A stretch of DNA of 44,428 bases. Origin: an uncultured Ruminococcus sp. (GTDB taxonomy: Bacteria; Bacillota; Clostridia; Monoglobales; Monoglobaceae). The notes below the pieces were generated by a model. It was not told where the DNA came from, searched no databases, and saw only the letters and a list, made by a program, of their open reading frames with translations. This document shows, in pieces, positions 1-7,553 of this stretch; position 1 is the first letter of the stretch; every line of letters starts with the position of its first letter. A program made the translations under genes and the position numbers. The stretch is taken from positions 1 through 44,428 of the forward strand of contig CACXES010000148.1 of NCBI GenBank assembly GCA_902766745.1, in the 5' to 3' direction.

Positions 1-81
1 CTCTTATCATTCCTTGCCCTGCGGATAAGAGAAATTTAATTACTATTTGTGCCGACGCAGGGCGGCGGAATGGAGATTATT
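1..81 (+). promoter_or_regulatory. Pseudoknot leader RNA, copy A (upstream of nucleotidyltransferase)
   Basis: Seen: stem 1 is CTCTTATC (1-8) with GATAAGAG (24-31). Its 15-nt loop ends in GCCCTGCG (16-23), which is perfectly complementary to CGCAGGGC (56-63) downstream. Together they make an H-type pseudoknot with a 7-nt loop 1, no loop 2 and a 24-nt A/U-rich loop 3. The ribosome-binding GGAG is at 72-75, nine bases past stem 2. A second copy lies before mreB (36714-36796). Inference: a cis-regulatory RNA, riboswitch-like or protein-bound, that controls translation or mRNA stability. The copy starts exactly at the window edge, so its promoter is not visible. I do not recognise a known class. 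Confidence 0.75.
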
Positions 82-915
82 ATGAATACAGAACTTGTAA
101 TTATGGCAGCAGGTATGGGAAGCCGCTACGGAGGCTTAAAGCAGGCTGCGCCCCTCGGCCCCGACGGGCAGCTTATCATAGACTATTCGGTCTATGATGC
201 CGTAGAGGCAGGGTTTGACCGTGCGGTTATAATAATTAGGCGGGATATAGAGCATGACTTCCGCGAAGCCTGCGGCAAGCGTATAGAAAAGAGTATAGAT
301 ACAGAGTATGTTTTTCAGGATGCAGACAGCCATATGCACGGCTTTAAGACCCCGGCCGGCAGAGCAAAGCCCTGGGGTACGGGTCAGGCTATCCTCTGTG
401 CCGGAGAAAAGGTCAGAAATCCGTTTTTGGTTATCAATGCCGATGATTACTACGGCAAGAGCGTATACAAGGTTATGTATGACTACCTGAGTAATAATTC
501 CGAGATGTGCATGGCAGGCTACCGCCTTGGGAATACTCTGTCGGACAACGGAACGGTGTCCAGAGGAGTGTGCGAGGTCGAAAACGGATATCTTAAAAAG
601 ATTACCGAGACCCACGAGATAGATAGAAATTCCGGACTTGATCTCGATACGGTTGTTTCCATGAATATGTGGGGCTTGGACGTTGGTATCTTTGACTATC
701 TCGACAAGGAGTTTGAGATTTTCTTAAAGGAGAATATAAATGAGCCCAAGACGGAATTCTGCCTTCCTACCATAATTGATAAAAGAATCCGTGAGGAGGG
801 ACGCAGAGTTAAGGTTCTGGATACAAACGAGAAGTGGTACGGCGTGACCTACGGCGAGGATGCAGACGTTGTTCGCGCCGCATTCAAGGAGCTTACCGAT
901 AAGGGCTTGTATTGA
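82..915 (+). CDS. Nucleotidyltransferase (sugar-NTP transferase family)
   Basis: 277-residue cytoplasmic protein of the nucleotidyl-transferase fold. The N-terminal signature is AAGMGSRYGGLKQ (about residues 8-20), the nucleotide-binding loop of sugar-1-phosphate nucleotidylyltransferases. A metal-binding-type 'NADDYYG' lies near residue 125. The family transfers NMP from an NTP to a sugar or alcohol phosphate; the acceptor cannot be read from the sequence, and no partner gene sits beside it. I start at ATG 82 because GGAG (72-75) is six bases upstream. An in-frame GTG at 49 would put the start inside the conserved leader RNA, and that extension is not preserved in the second leader copy. The leader suggests post-transcriptional control shared with mreB. 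A terminator follows at 962. Confidence 0.88.
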   Translation: MNTELVIMAAGMGSRYGGLKQAAPLGPDGQLIIDYSVYDAVEAGFDRAVIIIRRDIEHDFREACGKRIEKSIDTEYVFQDADSHMHGFKTPAGRAKPWGTGQAILCAGEKVRNPFLVINADDYYGKSVYKVMYDYLSNNSEMCMAGYRLGNTLSDNGTVSRGVCEVENGYLKKITETHEIDRNSGLDLDTVVSMNMWGLDVGIFDYLDKEFEIFLKENINEPKTEFCLPTIIDKRIREEGRRVKVLDTNEKWYGVTYGEDADVVRAAFKELTDKGLY

Positions 916-961
916 GCCGCAGCAGGAATTTTTTTGACAGTGAAAAATATCATACCGTTAG

Positions 962-1001
962 AAAACGCCTTTTCGGAGAATATTCCGAAAGGGCGTTTTT
1001 T
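962..1001 (+). terminator. Rho-independent terminator
   Basis: AAAACGCC..TTCGGA pairs with TCCGAA..GGCGTTTT around a short loop and is followed by a T-run. It ends the nucleotidyltransferase transcript. A-runs on the other side would let it work leftward as well, for the amidase operon. Confidence 0.8.
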
Positions 1002-1112
1002 AATAGTTTTTATAGCTGCTTGTAAAATGAGAAAACGATAAATAGTATATTTTGATATTTTATATGGCTTGTTTTCTCCACTTACCTTGCAAGGCAACAT
1101 TGTACAAAGTAT

Positions 1113-1197
1113 AAATCCGAAATAATTTTACTGAATAATTGCCCTATGCCCATACAGTTGCCAAGTCCAACTGCAAAGAAAAAATTATTTCGGATTT
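1113..1197. mobile_element. MITE-like 85-bp element with 17-bp perfect terminal inverted repeats
   Basis: AAATCCGAAATAATTTT (1113-1129) is repeated as its exact reverse complement at 1181-1197. Inside is a small hairpin, CAGTTG..CAACTG (1154-1173). No ORF is present. One end (1113-1151) recurs in inverted orientation at 15749-15787 with 37 of 39 bases identical, which shows a dispersed family. No clear target-site duplication is visible. The rest of the 916-1294 gap holds only the terminator at 962. Confidence 0.65.
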
Positions 1198-1294
1198 TAC
1201 GGAGTTATATACTGATTTTATGCGGCTTTGTATTTTGCAAGCGGCTAAAACGGTTTTTAAATAAGGGCATTTTAAATGAAGGCGATAAATAAGC

Positions 1295-2365
1295 CTATTT
1301 TGCTTTGCCGGAGGATACCATGTAATCGTTAATGCCTTCGGCAATTGCCTTGCCTATGGCGTCCGAGCTGCTGTTTAATACAGCGAGGTCGGAGGCGTTG
1401 TCGAAAAAGCCGATTTCCATGTAGGCAATCGTGATTGGCGATTTACAGAACAGTACAAGAGTTGGATAGCCGTCATATCTGCCGTTTGAGCCTGCCGCCG
1501 AAAGCTGTGTTTCGGAGACGATACGGCTGTTTATACTCTGACCGAGGGCGTTCCCGCTTGTGATATAATCCGGAGAGATTCCTGCCTGGTCATACAGCCC
1601 CGATAAGGCGATGTAGTAGCTGCCTCTGCCGCCGCCGGCGTTGGAGTGCAGACAGACAAATGCGTCTGCGTCGGGCGGTTGAGTTGTATCGAGATTCGGG
1701 TAACAGTATTTCAGACGCTGAGTCATGGATGGGTTGGTATTATTGCTGCTTCGGGTCATGCGTACCTCATAGCCCATGCCCTCGAGATAAAGCTTTGCGG
1801 CAAGGGCGTTGTTTAGGTTAATCTGCGGTTCGGTGTCGCGGTCACCGGCACCGATAGGATACCAGCAGCCGCCGTTCTGCGGTGCTCTGCCGCTGCAGCC
1901 GCTGCCGTTGCAGTCGTTCCACATGGTGTTGCTTTTCCAGTGTCGCCACTCACCCCAACCGCCCTTTTGGGCATTGTATATCCATCCGTCATTTATTTTC
2001 TCTGTTTCCGACATCGCCGATGAGGATTTTCCGTGGCCGGGGTCGATAACGATTATTCCTCGGCTTTGAGCGGGTTTTTCGGCGGACGGTGCAGTCGACG
2101 GTGCATCGGATGCAGGGTCTACGCTCTCGGAGGGAGCCTTCTCCGGCGGCGCAGTCGGTTCGTACTCCTGCGGAGTATCCGAGGACTGCGAGGTCTCCGG
2201 CGCGGGCTCGGGTACAACGACCTCGGCGAGCTTGCTTTTTCCGCCGATTTCGATCGCTCCCACAGAGTAGAGTATTACTATATAAACAGCGGCAAGAAGT
2301 ATCCCTGCGCCGACTATTGCGGCGGCTAAAAATATGTATTTGTTATTGTTTCTGCGTCTGTTCAT
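1295..2365 (-). CDS. N-acetylmuramoyl-L-alanine amidase (Amidase_3), membrane anchored
   Basis: 356 residues. A basic N-terminus (MNRRRNNN) is followed by one membrane segment at about residues 10-33, then a Pro/Glu/Ser-rich linker to about 95, then a zinc amidase domain. Expected zinc ligands are visible: His in IDPGHG, Glu before INLNNALAAKLYLE, and His in CLHSNAGG. The catalytic Glu is in YMEIGFFDN. The family cleaves the lactyl-L-Ala bond of peptidoglycan outside the cell. Odd: about 50 residues rich in Trp, Gly and Cys are inserted between the first His and the next ligand, where the family usually has a short loop. It is the second gene of a leftward operon, 21 bp behind the SH3b protein, and an SD (GGAG) precedes its ATG. 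Confidence 0.9.
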   Translation of the reverse strand: MNRRRNNNKYIFLAAAIVGAGILLAAVYIVILYSVGAIEIGGKSKLAEVVVPEPAPETSQSSDTPQEYEPTAPPEKAPSESVDPASDAPSTAPSAEKPAQSRGIIVIDPGHGKSSSAMSETEKINDGWIYNAQKGGWGEWRHWKSNTMWNDCNGSGCSGRAPQNGGCWYPIGAGDRDTEPQINLNNALAAKLYLEGMGYEVRMTRSSNNTNPSMTQRLKYCYPNLDTTQPPDADAFVCLHSNAGGGRGSYYIALSGLYDQAGISPDYITSGNALGQSINSRIVSETQLSAAGSNGRYDGYPTLVLFCKSPITIAYMEIGFFDNASDLAVLNSSSDAIGKAIAEGINDYMVSSGKAK

Positions 2366-2386
2366 ATAATAAACTCCTTTGATAAT

Positions 2387-3421
2387 CTATCTTAAGTATT
2401 CCGACTTTGCATATCCTTCCTTCCCGTTCCAGCGGATTTTATAAAATGTTCCGTTGGCGTTTCCGAGAAATTCCACGGTGGAATTTACGGGAATTTCGCA
2501 TATTATGTTTGAGCTGTCCTCGACAGGCTGTTTGCGAAGGTAGATTGAGGTCTTAACATTGCAGACCGTCATATACACGGAACCGCCGGAGTAGGGTGGC
2601 GAGGTGGAGAGATATTCTGCCTTTGAATAGCCGTACTTGCCTTGATAATATATCTTCATGAAGGTTCCGTTTGTTCTTTCCACAAAGCCAACCTCACTTC
2701 CGAGAGGAATCTCGCATATGATGTTTGAGCTGTTTTCGACAGGCTCTTTCCTCAAATATATTGAATTCTTGACATTTACCACATACATACTGTATTTTAC
2801 GGTTGTGTCACCGGAGGATGCCGAAGCCTTTGGCTGCGGCTGAGTTGCGGAAAGATATTCTCGTTTAACATAGCCCTCTTGGCCGTTGTACTTGATTTTT
2901 GCAAATATCGCATCGGTATTCTCTATGAATGAAACCTGTGTCCCAAGCGGAATTTCGCCGATAATATTCGAGTCAAGCTCCGAGGGGGAGTTTCTGAAGT
3001 AAATGGAATGCTCCACATTGGCCACAAACATGGCGACGGGCTGAGGCTCGGTCGGTGCCGCCTGTTCGACTTGAGGCTGAGGCTGTACCGGAGCGGTGTC
3101 GCTTTGCTTGCTGCTTCCGATAATGCCGGTGAGCCATAGAATGATAAATACAATAACCGCAACAAGCAGAGCGCCGAGGATGGATACCAACGCAATTATA
3201 GGCCCGTTTCCGCCCGGCTTTTTGCCGCCGTTCGGATTTCGGTAATATCCGCCGTTAGACGTACGCCCGTTATTTCCGTTCGGATATCCGGGATTCGGAT
3301 AGCTGCGGTTTTGGTTATTGTAATTGTTGCTGTTGTTAAAATTTCCGTTATTGTAATTGTTGTTATAGCCGCCGCTCGGATTGCCGCCGCTGTAACCATT
3401 GTTGTAATTATTGCTGTTCAT
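2387..3421 (-). CDS. Membrane protein with three extracellular SH3b repeats
   Basis: 344 residues. An N-terminal tail of about 75 residues is almost all Asn, Gly, Tyr and Pro. One membrane segment follows (IIALVSILGALLVAVIVF, about 75-100), then three SH3b repeats of about 60 residues (for example IYLRKEPVENSSNIICEIPLG and its relatives). SH3b domains bind cell-wall peptides, so the protein probably sits in the membrane with its repeats in the wall, and is co-transcribed with the amidase downstream. I start at ATG 3421 because AAGGAG is nine bases upstream. The in-frame GTG at 3469 would lie on top of the -10 box of the promoter at 3458-3486. The low-complexity cytoplasmic tail is unusual and of unknown role. 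Confidence 0.82.
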   Translation of the reverse strand: MNSNNYNNGYSGGNPSGGYNNNYNNGNFNNSNNYNNQNRSYPNPGYPNGNNGRTSNGGYYRNPNGGKKPGGNGPIIALVSILGALLVAVIVFIILWLTGIIGSSKQSDTAPVQPQPQVEQAAPTEPQPVAMFVANVEHSIYFRNSPSELDSNIIGEIPLGTQVSFIENTDAIFAKIKYNGQEGYVKREYLSATQPQPKASASSGDTTVKYSMYVVNVKNSIYLRKEPVENSSNIICEIPLGSEVGFVERTNGTFMKIYYQGKYGYSKAEYLSTSPPYSGGSVYMTVCNVKTSIYLRKQPVEDSSNIICEIPVNSTVEFLGNANGTFYKIRWNGKEGYAKSEYLR

Positions 3422-3457
3422 AACTCGAGGCTCCTTAAATTCAGTTTGATAAGTATT

Positions 3458-3486
3458 ATTATAGTACACAGCAGGGCATAAAGCAA
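3458..3486 (-). promoter_or_regulatory. Promoter of the SH3b-amidase operon
   Basis: On the minus strand TTGCTT (3486-3481) and TATAAT (3463-3458) are separated by 17 bp. The 5' UTR would be about 30 nt. Confidence 0.6.
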
Positions 3487-3747
3487 GAAAAATTTACAAT
3501 TTATCAAAAAATTTTTTTCTGTGAAAATTCAAAGATATAGTTGCCGGGTGAAGGTGAGTCAACAACATTTGGTGGAGCGGGGCATTTTATGCAATTATTT
3601 GGAAAATAAAATTTAAAAATAGGTGTTGAATTATTTTTGATTTTCTGATATTATAATTGTTACAGGCTTGTTACGGATAAGAATAAGGGTCATTGACCCG
3701 CATAAGTCGTGGCAGATATTTTCGAACAGTACCGGAGGTTTAGGTAA
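3487..3747. other. Divergent AT-rich region upstream of dnaA; possible origin, dnaA promoter
   Basis: Genes diverge from here (SH3b leftward, dnaA rightward) and the DNA is very AT-rich at 3480-3520 and 3590-3660. A dnaA promoter is visible: TTGAAT (3626-3631), 17 bp, TATTAT (3649-3654). A perfect hairpin GGGTC-ATT-GACCC (3687-3699) lies in the leader. I see no good DnaA-box cluster (TTATCCACA) by eye, so calling it oriC rests on position only. Confidence 0.35.
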
Positions 3748-5064
3748 GTGAATGAGATAAATGAAATATGGGACAGTGTTCTTGCGCAGATGGCGGAGGA
3801 GATTTCGGCTGTTTCCTTTGAAACGTGGATAAAGACTGTGGAACCGGTGGAGATAAAGGGCAATGAGATTGTTCTTTCGGTCAAGAACAGCTTAAATAAG
3901 AATATGCTGGTGACGAAGTTTCGTTCTATGCTTGAAAGCTGCATAGAGATGGCGGCGGGGCGGACATATGAGCTGAATGTGACGGTCGAGGCAGAGCTGC
4001 CCGGCACGTCTGCCGCCGCCGATTCGGGAGAGGAATTTGCCAGCGGACTTAACGAACGCTATTCCTTTGATAACTTTGTTGTCGGCGGCAATAACGATTT
4101 GGCGTATTCGACGGCTCTTGCCGTTACGGAAACCCCGGGAAGGAAGTACAACCCCTTGTTTCTGTACGGCGGAAGCGGGCTCGGAAAGACGCATCTTCTG
4201 CAGGCGATAGGCAATAAGTTTCACGAGCTTTATCCAAACAAGAAGGTTTTATATACCACGAGTGAAAAGTTTACATATGAGCTGGTCAACGCAATTCGAG
4301 AAAAGAGCAACCGAGAGTTTCGGAACAAGTACAGAACGGTAGATCTTCTTCTTGTGGACGACGTGCAGTTCCTCGCCAATAAAGAGGTGACACAGGAGGA
4401 ATTTTTCCATACCTTTAATGCAATCTACGATGCGGGAAATCAGATAGTGCTGACATCGGACAGACTTCCGTCCGAGACACCGCACCTGACCGACAGAATA
4501 AAGGGAAGGTTTTCAATGGGTCTTTTGGCGGATGTTCAGCCACCGGATTATGAAACCAGAATCGCCATACTCAAAAGTAAGATAGAGAACGAATATTTCA
4601 CCTTTGACGAGGAGATTATCGAGTATGTGGCAAATAATATCAGATCCAACGTGCGTGACCTTGAGGGCGCAGTCAAGCGGATTCTGGCGTATGCGGGAAT
4701 AGAGAGGACAAACACCATATCAATAGAGCTTGCGCAAAAGGCACTGAAAGAGATTATATCCACACTTCCGAAGCGGAACATTACCATTTCGGTGATTATC
4801 GACGAGGTTGAAAAGTATTATCATCTGCCGTCCGGCTCGCTGGTGACAAAGAAGCGTTCCAACGACATTGCGTATCCGCGGCATATTGCAATGTATCTGG
4901 CACGAGAGGTGCTTGACGAATCCTACCCGAGGATTGGCGAGGAGTTTAACCGTGACCATTCAACCGTTATGAGTGCGGTAAAGAAGGTTCGAAAGAGCTT
5001 GCAGGGCGACAAGGAGCTTGCGGAAAAGCTGGAGGATTTGGTCAATAATATCCGCAAAAACTGA
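3748..5064 (+). CDS. dnaA: Chromosomal replication initiator DnaA
   Basis: 438 residues, normal length. Domain I covers about residues 1-80 and is followed by a short variable linker. The AAA+ core carries Walker A GGSGLGKTHL (about 141-150) and Walker B LLLVDDVQFL (about 198-207). The C-terminal DNA-binding domain has the signature DHSTVMSAVKKV (about 401-412). It binds DnaA boxes, melts the origin and loads the helicase with DnaD and DnaI, both encoded just downstream. The start is GTG 3748, with GGAGG (3734-3738) upstream and the family N-terminus MNEINEIWD. Odd: the next gene is mnmE (15 bp away), not dnaN, which lies 12.5 kb further on. Confidence 0.98.
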   Translation: MNEINEIWDSVLAQMAEEISAVSFETWIKTVEPVEIKGNEIVLSVKNSLNKNMLVTKFRSMLESCIEMAAGRTYELNVTVEAELPGTSAAADSGEEFASGLNERYSFDNFVVGGNNDLAYSTALAVTETPGRKYNPLFLYGGSGLGKTHLLQAIGNKFHELYPNKKVLYTTSEKFTYELVNAIREKSNREFRNKYRTVDLLLVDDVQFLANKEVTQEEFFHTFNAIYDAGNQIVLTSDRLPSETPHLTDRIKGRFSMGLLADVQPPDYETRIAILKSKIENEYFTFDEEIIEYVANNIRSNVRDLEGAVKRILAYAGIERTNTISIELAQKALKEIISTLPKRNITISVIIDEVEKYYHLPSGSLVTKKRSNDIAYPRHIAMYLAREVLDESYPRIGEEFNRDHSTVMSAVKKVRKSLQGDKELAEKLEDLVNNIRKN

Positions 5065-5079
5065 TATACGGTGATATAT

Positions 5080-6474
5080 ATGAAATTGAATGATACCATT
5101 GCGGCGATTGCCACCCCGAGAGGAGCGGGGGGCATCGCCATTATTCGCATGAGCGGCAGCGATGCCGTTGAAATCGCCGCACGGATGGTCAAACCGGGCG
5201 GCAGAGAGCTTTCGGATTTGGAGAGCCATAAGCTCACTCTCTGTCGGGTGTATGACAGCAAAAATCCCGACTATATGCTGGATCGGGCTCTTGTGGCGGT
5301 AATGTATGCGCCAAAGTCCTACACCGGCGAGAATGTGGTGGAAATCAACTGCCACGGTGGGTTCCTTGCGGCTGAGAAAATCCTCGGCGGCATTTTGGAG
5401 AGCGGTGCGAGGATGGCAGAGGCGGGCGAGTTTACCCGCAGAGCCTTTATAAACGGAAAAACGGATTTGTCCGGTGCCGAGGCGGTGCTGGATTTGATGA
5501 ATGCCTCCTCCGAGGCGGGACTGCACAATGCGGCGCTTTCGCTGACGGGAGAGTTGGCGCGAAAAATCGCTGAAATTCGAGATGGAGTTTTGTCCCTTGC
5601 CGCCCATGTGTCGGCGGCGGCAGACTATCCCGAGGAGGTGGAGCAGCCTGAGGCGGAAGAGGTAGAGGCGAAGCTGTCTGCGCTCCGAGCAGAGCTTGGG
5701 CGGCTTGCGGAAGGGTTTAACACCGGCAGAATAATGCGCGACGGCGTGCGTACCGCCATTGTAGGCAAGCCCAATGTGGGAAAGTCGTCTATATTAAATG
5801 CGCTGCTCAGGTTTGAAAGGGCTATTGTAACCGATGTGCCGGGAACAACCAGGGATACGATCGAAGAGGTGATTTGCGTGGGCGGAATAGCCCTGCGGCT
5901 TATTGATACGGCGGGGATTCGAAGCGCCGCCGATGAGGTGGAGCGTATAGGCATAGAGCGGTCGGAGAGCAATATAAAGCTTGCGGATTTGGTTTTACTT
6001 GTGACAGACAGCTCAGAGAAGCTGTCCGAGGATGACATGAGAATCGCCGCAGCGGTCAGAGATAAGAAGGTAATTCTTATATTAAACAAGACGGACAAGG
6101 AAACGGTGACGGAATTTGAACGTACGGCGGAGGAGCTTAATATCAGCCCTGCCGCAGTTGTGAAAACCTCTGCGCCTAAAGGAGGGGAACCGGAGGGAAT
6201 TGACGCTCTTGAAAAGGTTATTTCGGATATGTTTGTCTGCGGCGGAGTGAAATACGACGAGGTGTATCTCACGAATGAGCGGCAGAGAGATTCGGTACTC
6301 AAGGCTGACACCGCTCTGGAGAGGGCAGAGGACGGACTTAAAACGGGAATGCCCTACGACCTGCTGTTTGTGGATCTTGAGGATGCCATGTATGCACTGG
6401 GTGAAATTACGGGAGAGACCGTTCAGGAGGAAATAGTGGACAGTGTGTTTGAAAGATTTTGTGTCGGAAAATAG
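5080..6474 (+). CDS. mnmE: tRNA modification GTPase MnmE
   Basis: 464 residues. The N-terminal formyl-THF-binding and dimerisation domain begins DTIAAIATPRGAGGIAIIRM. A G domain follows with P-loop GKPNVGKSS, the DVPGTTRD switch, DTAG and NKTD. The C-terminus ends in CVGK, the conserved catalytic Cys motif. With MnmG it installs the cmnm5 group on wobble U34 of certain tRNAs; mnmG is not in this window. The start is ATG 5080, with GGTGA upstream. It follows dnaA closely and is probably co-transcribed with it. In the usual Bacillota arrangement mnmE lies with mnmG and rsmG, so this placement reflects rearrangement. Confidence 0.97.
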   Translation: MKLNDTIAAIATPRGAGGIAIIRMSGSDAVEIAARMVKPGGRELSDLESHKLTLCRVYDSKNPDYMLDRALVAVMYAPKSYTGENVVEINCHGGFLAAEKILGGILESGARMAEAGEFTRRAFINGKTDLSGAEAVLDLMNASSEAGLHNAALSLTGELARKIAEIRDGVLSLAAHVSAAADYPEEVEQPEAEEVEAKLSALRAELGRLAEGFNTGRIMRDGVRTAIVGKPNVGKSSILNALLRFERAIVTDVPGTTRDTIEEVICVGGIALRLIDTAGIRSAADEVERIGIERSESNIKLADLVLLVTDSSEKLSEDDMRIAAAVRDKKVILILNKTDKETVTEFERTAEELNISPAAVVKTSAPKGGEPEGIDALEKVISDMFVCGGVKYDEVYLTNERQRDSVLKADTALERAEDGLKTGMPYDLLFVDLEDAMYALGEITGETVQEEIVDSVFERFCVGK

Positions 6475-6518
6475 CGAAGTTGAAAAGCGGCGAAGTTGGA
6501 AAGTAGGTGTTATTGTAA

Positions 6519-7520
6519 ATGGACGGAAGCATTTCGCTTTCATTTGATTTTTTGGATAAGTATGTCAGATTTTCGCGGCCCGAATATCTGCAGGTTTATC
6601 TTTACATAAAATATTGCTTTGAAAAGGACGGATATGTGCCGCCGCCCGAGGAAATTTCGAGAGCGATGGACATTCCTGCGGCGAGAGCGGAGTTTGTGAT
6701 TGAGTATTGGCTAAGCCGAGGCGAGCTTACGGGAGACGGCGGTCGCCTGACCGTTGCCGAAGGTAATACATCGGCGGCACCGCAGGCCACCGCATCGTAT
6801 ACTCAGCGGCTGCAGCATTTGAGAAGCACAAAGCCGGCATATTCACAGCAGGAGATAGAGGGGGTTGCGGCGGCGAATAAGCAGATTTCAGGTATGTTCT
6901 ATCAGGCGGAGACAATACTCCATAAGGTATTGACCCAGTCCGAAACGGAAATGCTGTTTTCCTTTAACGATTGGCTCGGTCTGCCGGTCGAGGTAATTTT
7001 GATGCTGCTGTCCTATGCTGCAAAGAAGGGAAAGACCACAAAACGCTATCTCGAGACGGTTGCAATCGATTGGTCGGAGAAGGGCATAGATACCTTTGAG
7101 GCGGCAGAGGCGTATATTTCGGAGCTGGAGGCTGCGGACGAGGCGGAGCATAAGGTTCGCTCCATTCTCGGCATTTACGATCGCGGACTTACGACCACCG
7201 AGAGAAAATACATACGCATATGGGTGAACGAGATGAGGATTCCCACCGAGCTTATTTCCCTTGCATACGATAAGACGGTGGCGAATACCGGCAAGCTGAG
7301 CTGGAGCTATATGGACAAGCTTCTGCAGAGCTGGGTTGCCAACGGCTATGCAACCGAGGCGGATGTCAAGGCCGCCGAGGAGGAGTTTTACAGGAGCAAG
7401 GGAATAGATAAGGATAAGGCCGTCAAGAAGGGTAAGTTCAATAATTACGAGCCGGAGAGCAGGCCTGACTATGACAAGCTTGAGGAGCAGATCCTCGATA
7501 TGATGCTTGATGAGGATTAG
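6519..7520 (+). CDS. dnaD: DnaD-domain replication initiation protein
   Basis: 333 residues. A winged-helix-like N-terminal part (about 1-90, with DMPAARAEFVIEYWL-type helices) is followed by a linker and two DnaD/DnaB_2-type repeats (about 125-200 and 210-290). The latter end in the family signature SYMDKLLQSWVANGYATEAD (YxxxILxxW-like). In Bacillota such proteins remodel origin DNA and help bring in the replicative helicase. The next gene is a DnaI-type loader, so the pair fits primosome assembly beside dnaA. AGGTG precedes the ATG. Two short direct repeats of GCGAAGTTG lie in the 44-bp gap after mnmE. Confidence 0.85.
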   Translation: MDGSISLSFDFLDKYVRFSRPEYLQVYLYIKYCFEKDGYVPPPEEISRAMDIPAARAEFVIEYWLSRGELTGDGGRLTVAEGNTSAAPQATASYTQRLQHLRSTKPAYSQQEIEGVAAANKQISGMFYQAETILHKVLTQSETEMLFSFNDWLGLPVEVILMLLSYAAKKGKTTKRYLETVAIDWSEKGIDTFEAAEAYISELEAADEAEHKVRSILGIYDRGLTTTERKYIRIWVNEMRIPTELISLAYDKTVANTGKLSWSYMDKLLQSWVANGYATEADVKAAEEEFYRSKGIDKDKAVKKGKFNNYEPESRPDYDKLEEQILDMMLDED

Positions 7521-7553
7521 ATTCGGGCTGAAAATATAAACAGAGGTGATGAA

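Noticed and set aside
49-81. Longer N-terminus of the nucleotidyltransferase from GTG 49
   Set aside because: It would translate the conserved leader RNA. In copy B the same block is out of frame with mreB, so it is not coding.
1-81. Known riboswitch (preQ1, SAM-II, c-di-GMP, fluoride, guanidine)
   Set aside because: The conserved core sequences of those classes, as I recall them, are not present; only the H-type pseudoknot shape is shared.
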